64,000 bases of DNA, taken from JAGVSR01 sp964458265. GTDB taxonomy: Bacteria; Pseudomonadota; Alphaproteobacteria; Rhizobiales; Hyphomicrobiaceae. Below are positions 1 to 6,097 of this stretch, one piece after another. Location: contig CAYWIF010000014.1 of assembly GCA_964458265.1 (NCBI GenBank), forward strand, positions 1 to 64,000. Direction: 5' to 3'. The notes under the pieces are model-generated. The model searched no databases, was not told the DNA's origin, and saw only the letters and a program-made list of their open reading frames with translations. The stretch's first letter is position 1, and each line of letters opens with the position of its first letter. The position numbers were made by a program, and so were the translations under genes.

Positions 1-61
1 ACCCGCCTTACGCATTGGCAGCGAACCTGCGGTCGGGGCCATGAGCAAGCCCCCCGCGAAC

Positions 62-97
62 AAAAACGCCCCGGTCGTTCGGCGGCGACCGGGGCGT
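62..97 (-). terminator. Rho-independent terminator-like hairpin, minus strand
   Basis: Bases 66-77 pair perfectly with 86-97 (12 bp, GC-rich, 8-base loop). On the minus strand the stem is followed by a run of five T (bases 66-62). On the plus strand no T-run follows. No minus-strand gene is visible above it before oxyR, which is on the plus strand, so what it terminates is unclear. It may be a weak bidirectional terminator for a gene left of the window, or end an unannotated small transcript. Confidence 0.55.
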
Positions 98-151
98 ATC
101 CGGCGATGCGAGCCGAAGCCCACACCCCCGAAATCCAATTTTTTTCTTCCG

Positions 152-268
152 CCGCTTCCGGCCGGCTCCCCGCAGGGGAGTCGGAAGCGGCCACTAAAGT
201 CTCTTCCCGCTTCCGGCCGGCTCCCCGCAGGGGAGTCGGAAGCGGCCACCAAAGTTCGTCGGAAGCGG
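152..268. repeat. Tandem REP-like palindromic repeats (two copies plus half)
   Basis: Two nearly identical units of 49 bases lie at 152-200 and 207-255, with a 55-base period. Each is an imperfect palindrome. The outer arms are CCGCTTCCG and CGGAAGCGG, the inner arms CTCCCC and GGGGAG around a GCA loop, with an asymmetric five-base bulge on the left. The copies differ at one base in the shared tail. A right arm alone (CGGAAGCGG) recurs at 260-268. The layout resembles REP/BIME-type intergenic elements. Whether copies occur elsewhere in the genome cannot be seen here. Confidence 0.8.
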
Positions 269-364
269 CAAGCCAAGATTCCACTTCACGCATTCGAGAA
301 TAGACGCGGCGCCAGATAAGAACTAATCGTTATTTGTTGGCTTCCGCATAAGAGAACCTGATCC

Positions 365-1330
365 TTGTTCGTCACGCTCAAGCAGTTGCGCTACTTCGAT
401 GCGCTCTCCCGCGAACTGCACTTCGGCCGCGCCGCCGAGGCGTGCGCCGTGACGCAGCCCGCGCTGTCGATGCAGATCAACGAACTGGAGCAGACCCTCG
501 GCCTCACGCTGGTCGAGCGCACGCGCAACGGTGTGCGCCTGACGCCGAAGGGTGAGGAGATTTCGCAGCGCGTGTCGCGCATCCTGGGCGATGTCCGCGA
601 ACTCGTTGCCTTCGCGCACCATTCGAACCGCGTTCTCACCGGCTCGCTGCGCTTCGGCGTCATCCCATCGATTGCGCCGTATCTGCTGCCACCCCTGTTG
701 CCGCTTCTGCGCGACACCTATCCCGACCTCGAACTGCACGTACGCGAAACGCAAACGTCCCACCTCGTCGAGGAACTTCTCGAAGGCAAGCTCGACGTGC
801 TGCTGCTCGCGCTGCCCATCAAGCACCCCGACATCGAGGAGCACAAACTCTTCGAGGACCCGTTCCTGCTCGCCCTGCCCAAGCAGCGCAAGCAGTCGGG
901 CCGCCTGCGCGCGACCAAGGAAATGATCGAAGGCGAGAAGCTGCTGCTACTCGAGGAAGGGCATTGCCTGCGCGATCAGGCGCTCACGTATTGCAGCTTG
1001 AAGCAGGTCGATACGGTCAACACGTTCGGCGCGTCGAGCCTCGGCACCATCGTTGAAATGGTCTCGGCCGGCTTCGGCATCACGCTGCTGCCCGAACTGA
1101 GCCTCGCCACCGAGGAGCGCGGCCGCGACCTGACCGTGATTCGCTTTGCCGATCCGGAACCCTCGCGCATGGTGGGCCTGTGCTGGCGCACCACGTCGCC
1201 GCGCAAGGACGATTTCCGCGAGCTTGGCCGGTTGACTGTCGAAGCCTGGCAGAACGGTCCGCTGGCGCTGGCGCGCGTTCTGCACGACAGCAAGAAAACC
1301 CCGCGCGACCTCAGCGCGGAGACGTCGTGA
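365..1330 (+). CDS. oxyR: Hydrogen peroxide-sensing LysR-type regulator OxyR
   Basis: This is a LysR-family transcription factor that senses peroxide through a reversible disulfide. The 321-residue protein has an N-terminal winged helix-turn-helix (about 5-63, with the typical RAAEACAVTQPALS stretch) and a LysR substrate-binding domain (about 93-300). The motif GHCLRDQAL puts Cys201 and Cys210 nine residues apart, exactly as Cys199 and Cys208 of E. coli OxyR, so peroxide sensing is well supported. The start is TTG at 365; no ATG lies near the beginning of the helix-turn-helix. Its last 20 bases overlap the end of the convergent DUF882 gene. No catalase or peroxiredoxin gene is adjacent, so its targets are probably elsewhere. 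Confidence 0.92.
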   Translation: MFVTLKQLRYFDALSRELHFGRAAEACAVTQPALSMQINELEQTLGLTLVERTRNGVRLTPKGEEISQRVSRILGDVRELVAFAHHSNRVLTGSLRFGVIPSIAPYLLPPLLPLLRDTYPDLELHVRETQTSHLVEELLEGKLDVLLLALPIKHPDIEEHKLFEDPFLLALPKQRKQSGRLRATKEMIEGEKLLLLEEGHCLRDQALTYCSLKQVDTVNTFGASSLGTIVEMVSAGFGITLLPELSLATEERGRDLTVIRFADPEPSRMVGLCWRTTSPRKDDFRELGRLTVEAWQNGPLALARVLHDSKKTPRDLSAETS

Positions 1331-2855
1331 CCTTGCGCTCGGCCAGACCCTGCGGCGTCGGTTCGGAGGTTTTCGCGTAGGCGTCCTCGATCGCCGACAG
1401 ATCGACCGCCTGCCCGCGGAACTCCTTGGCAAACAACAGTTGCGCCGTCTGTTCGCCAGGCCTCAGCTTCATCGGCAGAATGCGCCCCTCGTCGTCGATC
1501 ATGTCGAAGGTGCGCGCCACGTTCGGATGCACCATGCGGGCGAGCGCCGGATCGTCGGCCGACGCCGTCTCGGTCAAGAGCGGCAGAATGGGGAACGGCG
1601 CGTAGGCGAGTTCTTCGGGATGATCGTCGTCGAACGCGGGCGCGGCGATGAAGGCTGCGGGCTGCGGACCGAAACTGGCGGTCTCTGCCAGATCCGCAAC
1701 CGCAGGCGCCGGCAGGCGTGCGGCCTGGTCGCCCGTCGCCGGTAGCGGCGGCCGTGCTGCGGGCGGCCCGGATGCCGCCACCGCGCGCGGGGCCGCAACC
1801 GGCGTGGGATCGAGACCGGCCAGTTTCACCAGATCATTGAGCTTGGCCCGGTCCTGCGCCGACGGACCCGGCGTGAAAATCGACGACCGCTCGACAAGTT
1901 GCGGCGCGCGGACGAGACGCGGCTCAGGCTCTTTGCGTTCCGGACGGGGCGCGGGACGCGGCAGGGGCGGGGCGGTGAGCGAGGCAATAACGGTCGACGG
2001 CGCGGGCTTCTTCTCGGGCCGCGCGGCCGGCTTCGGCGACGGCGGGACCGGTAGCGCGGTCTGCCCTGCCGCGGCGACGAGGACGCCCTTGCGTGGGTTG
2101 GAACGGATATCGAAGAACTGGGCGACCTGTTGCGCCAACTGCGGTTGCCGCCGCCGCGCCGCCGCCGCGTCACCTGGTTCCAGCGACCGCCCCTCGGCCG
2201 AAAGATGTTTCGAGGTGCCCTTCGGGAAGATCATCGCCAATTCGTCGTGCGTCATGCGCGGCCACGAGCGGACGCGCGCGGTGTCGACGTGCACGAACGG
2301 CAGCGCGGAGGTCGGATAGTAGCCGACACCGCCGCGCTCGCGGATCATCGCCGAATAGCGCAATTGCCGGATGGGGATGTCGGGGAAGTGAATGTCGATC
2401 GCCTTGCCGGTGATGTGCTGGCTCTGGCTCGCCTGCCCGCCGCGCGTCTTGCGCAGCATGTCGTTGGTTCCGCGGGAACGGAAACCGGAGATGATGTGCA
2501 CGGGCTGTTGCGAGCCCAGCTCATTGTGCATCTCCCAGACGATGTCGATCGTCTTGGGGTCCATTTCGGTCGCGTCGTTTTTGCGCCAGTCGCGCAGGAA
2601 CCAGTTGAGTTTTTTCAGCGCCTCGGGAACGTAACGCCCGTCCTTCTTGTAGAGGATGGACAGCGTTTCCTTGGTGTGGATGTGATAGAGCCAGATGGTG
2701 CGCGCTTCGCCCGAGGCATTGACCGTCGCGCCCGTCGTCGCGCCCACGGCAAGAACCGCCGCAAGTCCAACTGCCTTCGACCATTTGCCGTGCTGTGCGC
2801 CCAAGCGCCGGGTCCCCCAACGTCCGAACGGCTGTGGGCCATCCGGATTCAGCAC
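1311..2855 (-). CDS. DUF882 family exported M15-like peptidase with proline-rich tail
   Basis: The 514-residue protein belongs to the DUF882/YcbK group of the peptidase M15 (D-Ala-D-Ala carboxypeptidase/endopeptidase) fold, enzymes expected to cut peptidoglycan cross-links in the periplasm. A hydrophobic export segment lies at about 28-46. The catalytic domain spans about 50-205, with probable zinc ligands His147 and Asp154 (QHITGKAID) and His189 (FVHVD). The remaining 300 residues are rich in Pro, Ala and Arg and look disordered, which is long for the family. The start is GTG at 2855; there is no in-frame ATG before the domain. It is convergent with oxyR and overlaps it by 20 bases. The substrate is inferred from the family only. 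Confidence 0.8.
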   Translation of the reverse strand: MLNPDGPQPFGRWGTRRLGAQHGKWSKAVGLAAVLAVGATTGATVNASGEARTIWLYHIHTKETLSILYKKDGRYVPEALKKLNWFLRDWRKNDATEMDPKTIDIVWEMHNELGSQQPVHIISGFRSRGTNDMLRKTRGGQASQSQHITGKAIDIHFPDIPIRQLRYSAMIRERGGVGYYPTSALPFVHVDTARVRSWPRMTHDELAMIFPKGTSKHLSAEGRSLEPGDAAAARRRQPQLAQQVAQFFDIRSNPRKGVLVAAAGQTALPVPPSPKPAARPEKKPAPSTVIASLTAPPLPRPAPRPERKEPEPRLVRAPQLVERSSIFTPGPSAQDRAKLNDLVKLAGLDPTPVAAPRAVAASGPPAARPPLPATGDQAARLPAPAVADLAETASFGPQPAAFIAAPAFDDDHPEELAYAPFPILPLLTETASADDPALARMVHPNVARTFDMIDDEGRILPMKLRPGEQTAQLLFAKEFRGQAVDLSAIEDAYAKTSEPTPQGLAERKVTTSPR

Positions 2856-3113
2856 CGTGCAGGCGGCGAATCCGCCCGCGCTGCGCGAAAACTCTTTGCA
2901 GAAGGGTTAAGGATCAACCCTTAACGCTTGGTAACTTTCGATTGCGGGCATTCCTGGGCACCGGGGCGGCCAAAGGGCGGCGTGGCGGGCCAAAATCCCG
3001 GCGCGCGGCAGGCCGGTTTCCCGCCCTGCGGGTCGCAAAAAATTGCGCCTTCTCAAGTCCCTACCGAAGCGCTTACGTGGCCGGCGATGGGCTCTCATTC
3101 CGGTCGGGTGGTT

Positions 3114-3830
3114 ATGGCGACAACACCTACAACCCGCCGCGTTGCGTTGCTGATGTCGGCGGCACTTTTGGCCGGCCCGGTTGCGGCGGCCGATCCTGCC
3201 GGCAAGTGCCAGTCCGACGCCATGATCGTATTCGATGCCTCCGGGTCGATGGGCGCCACGGATTACGCGGTGAAATTGCCCCGCATCGCCCGCGTTAAAA
3301 ACTCCATGCAGACGGTCATCCCCGAAGTGGCCCCCCTGCGCCGCCTGGGCCTCATCGTTTACGGCGAAGGCGCCTACAACGACTGCGACAGCATCGAACT
3401 CCGCCTGAAACCCACCCCCAATGCCGCCGCTCCACTGCTTGACGCGATCAAGACCATCAATCCGCGTGGCCGCACACCGTTGACGCGCTCCGTCGAACTC
3501 GCAGCCGAAGAACTCGACTTTCGCAACAAGCCCGCAACCGTCGTTTTGCTGACGGACGGCGAAGAAACGTGCGGCGGCGATCCCTGCCGTACCGCGAAAG
3601 CCCTGAAGACTGAAGCCAAGGACCTCACGATCCATGTCATCGGCTATCGCGAGCAGGGCGGTTACTTCACCGCGCGCTGCATGTCGGATCAGACCGGAGG
3701 CGAGTACCAATCGGTCAAGACCGAAGAAGAACTGATCGAAGCTCTGCGCAAGACACTCGGCTGCCCATTCATCACGCAGCGCGGCTTGCCGTCATTCCGG
3801 CCATCGCAATTGGCGTGCGCGCGGCCATGA
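3114..3830 (+). CDS. Exported von Willebrand factor A domain protein
   Basis: The 238-residue protein has a signal peptide ending near residue 25 (VAAA) followed by a VWA domain (about 34-215). The metal-ion adhesion site is complete: Asp41-x-Ser43-x-Ser45 (DASGS), Thr121 (RGRTP) and Asp148 (LLTDGEE). Such domains bind a divalent cation and a protein or surface ligand; the partner is unknown. Seven cysteines (including 32, 91, 153, 158, 189 and 217) suggest disulfides after export. ATG 3114 is preferred because it sits directly before the signal peptide; the open frame runs back to 2928 without sensible sequence. It converges on aguB with a 39-base gap and is not an obvious member of any operon. 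Confidence 0.8.
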   Translation: MATTPTTRRVALLMSAALLAGPVAAADPAGKCQSDAMIVFDASGSMGATDYAVKLPRIARVKNSMQTVIPEVAPLRRLGLIVYGEGAYNDCDSIELRLKPTPNAAAPLLDAIKTINPRGRTPLTRSVELAAEELDFRNKPATVVLLTDGEETCGGDPCRTAKALKTEAKDLTIHVIGYREQGGYFTARCMSDQTGGEYQSVKTEEELIEALRKTLGCPFITQRGLPSFRPSQLACARP

Positions 3831-3869
3831 CCGTCCAGTGCATAGTGGTTGTGCCGAATGCCTGCCGGC

Positions 3870-4733
3870 TCAAATGATGCTCTTGGCGTAGAGATCCGTT
3901 CGCCGGTCGCGGAAGAATCCCCAGTCCGCACGGTAGCTCTCGATGAGGTCGAGATCGAACGTGTACACAAGGACGCCTTCGTCTTGCGCACCGAGCGTTT
4001 CGACCAGTTCGCCGCGATGATCGGCGATGAACGAATGACCGTAGAATTTCTGCTTCACGCCCTCGTTGTCCTCGAGTCCAATACGGTTGGCCGCGACAAC
4101 GGGGATCGCATTGGAAACGGCATGACCCTGCATGGCGCGCTGCCACTGCAAGTGCGTATCGAGAGCGCTGTCGTAAGGCTCCGATCCGATCGCAGTCGGA
4201 TAAAACAGAATGTCCGCGCCCTGCAACGCCATCGCGCGCGCGCATTCCGGATACCACTGGTCCCAGCAGATGCCGACGCCGATGGTGCCGGCCTTCGTCT
4301 GCCAAACCTTGAAGCCGGTATCGCCGGGCCGGAAATAATACTTCTCCTGATACCCAGGCCCGTCCGGAATGTGGCTCTTGCGATAAACGCCGAGAGCCGC
4401 GCCGTCCGCATCGACGATGACGATGCTGTTGTAATATCGCGGGCCGTCCTTTTCGAAGATGGAAACAGGAATGACCACTCCAAGTTCTTTTGCGAGGTCA
4501 CGCATGGCCAGCACGCACGGATGGGTGTCCGCGGGGTACGCCGTCTGAAACCACTTCGGGTCCTGTTTCGTGCAGAAATATATGCCCTGGAACAGTTCCG
4601 ACGGCAGGATCACTTGCGCGCCCTTGCGCGCCGCCTCGCGCACGAACGCCTCCGTCCGCCGGATGTTTTCCGCCATGTCGTGATTGTAGTGCGTCTGGAT
4701 GGCCGCGACAGTGATAGTGCGGGGCTTTGCCAT
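3870..4733 (-). CDS. aguB: N-carbamoylputrescine amidase
   Basis: This nitrilase-superfamily enzyme hydrolyses N-carbamoylputrescine to putrescine, CO2 and ammonia in the cytoplasm. The 287 residues have the usual length, and the Glu-Lys-Cys triad is visible: Glu46 (PSELFQG), Lys119 (YRKSHIPDGPGY) and Cys156 (GICWDQWYPE). The ICWDQW context and the DGPGYQEKYYF stretch are typical of the plant/bacterial AguB group rather than of generic omega-amidases. It begins nine bases after the end of aguA, on the same strand, so the two form an operon that completes the agmatine-to-putrescine route. The substrate call therefore rests on both motif and neighbour. Confidence 0.93.
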   Translation of the reverse strand: MAKPRTITVAAIQTHYNHDMAENIRRTEAFVREAARKGAQVILPSELFQGIYFCTKQDPKWFQTAYPADTHPCVLAMRDLAKELGVVIPVSIFEKDGPRYYNSIVIVDADGAALGVYRKSHIPDGPGYQEKYYFRPGDTGFKVWQTKAGTIGVGICWDQWYPECARAMALQGADILFYPTAIGSEPYDSALDTHLQWQRAMQGHAVSNAIPVVAANRIGLEDNEGVKQKFYGHSFIADHRGELVETLGAQDEGVLVYTFDLDLIESYRADWGFFRDRRTDLYAKSII

Positions 4734-4742
4734 GGCGGGTCC

Positions 4743-5768
4743 CTACAAAGGCTGCTGCTGCGTGATGCAATGGAACGATCCGCCGCCTGCCGTGCCGCAG
4801 CCAAGCAAACCCTTTGAAGGCACGCCCACCACCGCGCGCCCTGGAAAAACGGCGCGCAACGCGTCGAGCGCCGCTGCCTCGCTGGCGGTTCCATACACCG
4901 GTACCACGACGACACCGTTGGCGATGATGAAGTTCATGTGCGACGCGGGCGAGACCTCGCCAAGTGCATTGCGATAGAGCCCAACACCGGGAATGCGCAC
5001 GACCTCGAGTTTACGGCCCGACGCATCGGTCGCCTTTGCAAGCGTTTCGGCTATGGCATCCAACGTCGCGGCGTTCGGGTCGTCCGGCCCACTCGCGGAC
5101 TGACAAACAACCATCCCGGGTGCAACAAAGCGTGCGATGTTGTCGACGTGCCCGTCCGTGTGATCGTTCTTCAGACCTTCGTCGATCCAAATGACGGATT
5201 TGGCACCGAACGCTTCGCCCAAGGCGGCTTCCGCCTGCGCCTTCGTCCAGCCATTCCGGTTCGGATTGAGCAGCGTCTGCCGCGTCGTCAGAACGGTGCC
5301 TTCGCCGTCCTGGTCGACGGCCCCTCCCTCCAACACGTAATCGAACCGCTTGACCTTGGCCCGCGCCAGCCGTGCCACGTCGTCACCGACGGTCGCATCG
5401 TCGGGCAGCTCATATTTGCCGCCCCAACTGTTGGTCTGAAACCTGAGCGCGACGAGATCACGCCCCGCTTGTGCGAAAATCGGACCGGTGTCGCGGAGCC
5501 AGATATCGCCGTAGCGCGCCGGAATGATCTCCGCGAGGCTGCCGACGGCCGCCGTCGCGGACGTCTCAGCTTCTCGTCCATTGACGAGCAGCCGCACGCG
5601 ATTGCCGTGCCCGGCCAAGGCCCGGACAAGGCCGGCAATGTCGCGCCGCGGCGCGTCGAGATCGCCGTTCCACTCGTCAGGATCGGCCGGCCAAGCGGTC
5701 CAGATGGCCTCTTGCGGTGCCCATTCGGCAGGAACCGTAAGCGCGGTATCGAGTGTCGTTTGGGGCAT
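4743..5768 (-). CDS. aguA: Agmatine deiminase
   Basis: This enzyme (341 residues, peptidyl-arginine deiminase fold) converts agmatine to N-carbamoylputrescine and ammonia. Landmarks are the GDIWLRDTGP segment (87-96), the DHTDGHVDN segment with catalytic His207, and the GGGSFHCITQQ signature with nucleophile Cys334 close to the C-terminus. All are as expected for the bacterial and plant agmatine deiminase branch. It is first in a two-gene minus-strand operon with aguB. The promoter lies in the 329-base region shared with the divergent TonB receptor. No arginine decarboxylase is in the window, so the source of agmatine (synthesis or uptake) is not visible. Confidence 0.94.
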   Translation of the reverse strand: MPQTTLDTALTVPAEWAPQEAIWTAWPADPDEWNGDLDAPRRDIAGLVRALAGHGNRVRLLVNGREAETSATAAVGSLAEIIPARYGDIWLRDTGPIFAQAGRDLVALRFQTNSWGGKYELPDDATVGDDVARLARAKVKRFDYVLEGGAVDQDGEGTVLTTRQTLLNPNRNGWTKAQAEAALGEAFGAKSVIWIDEGLKNDHTDGHVDNIARFVAPGMVVCQSASGPDDPNAATLDAIAETLAKATDASGRKLEVVRIPGVGLYRNALGEVSPASHMNFIIANGVVVVPVYGTASEAAALDALRAVFPGRAVVGVPSKGLLGCGTAGGGSFHCITQQQPL

Positions 5769-6097
5769 CGCGCGTGAACTCTCGTTTGTTCATGTCGTCG
5801 CCCGGCGGTTTGCGGCCGGTCGCCAACGAAGTCAATGCAAGTGAACCTGGCAGGCGCCAGAACCGTTGCAGACCGCCGCGCTCGAAGTTCGAAAAACCCA
5901 ATATAAGTAAAGATACGTAAGTTGATCATATTATTCGGGAAAATATCCCGTAGCGCACCAGCAACAGCGTGATCCGAATGCGAAAAACATCCTGCATTCG
6001 GGAACTTATCGCAGTTGCTCCCTCCGCTTTCGATACGTACGCCGGGATGTGGCCAAATAATTGGCACCGAATCGTCACGATGCGTGGGGGAAAACAG
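5769..6097. promoter_or_regulatory. Divergent control region of aguA and the TonB receptor
   Basis: This 329-base gap drives both neighbours. Around 5890-5950 it is locally AT-rich. Three elements stand out. The first is an inverted repeat CGGGA-N5-TCCCG at 5936-5950. The second is a perfect inverted repeat CCGAATGC-N12-GCATTCGG at 5974-6001. The third is a direct repeat, ATTCGGGAAAATATC at 5933-5947 and ATTCGGGAACTTATC at 5996-6010, with 13 of 15 bases identical and starts 63 bases apart. They look like regulator binding sites, but I cannot match them to a known Fur, RirA or Irr consensus. The receptor start has a purine-rich leader (GGGGGAAAACAG) just before ATG 6098. Confidence 0.5.

Larger units (their letters stand above)
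1..364. other. Intergenic region upstream of oxyR, no supported gene
   Basis: No convincing gene lies here. The open frame from 41 to 319 runs through two copies of a palindromic repeat, has no recognisable domain and looks like a by-product of GC-rich repeats. The stretch holds a hairpin with a minus-strand T-run (62-97), two tandem REP-like hairpins (152-255) and a third half-copy (260-268). The first 15 bases could be the start of a minus-strand gene (CAT at 13-15), but five codons cannot be judged. The oxyR promoter should lie between about 270 and 360. Confidence 0.6.

Noticed and set aside
41..319. 92-codon open frame upstream of oxyR
   Set aside because: It runs through the tandem palindromic repeats, is Arg/Pro-rich without any motif and has no ribosome binding site.
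2928..3113. N-terminal extension of the VWA protein
   Set aside because: The first 62 codons lack similarity or a signal, whereas a normal signal peptide starts at ATG 3114.
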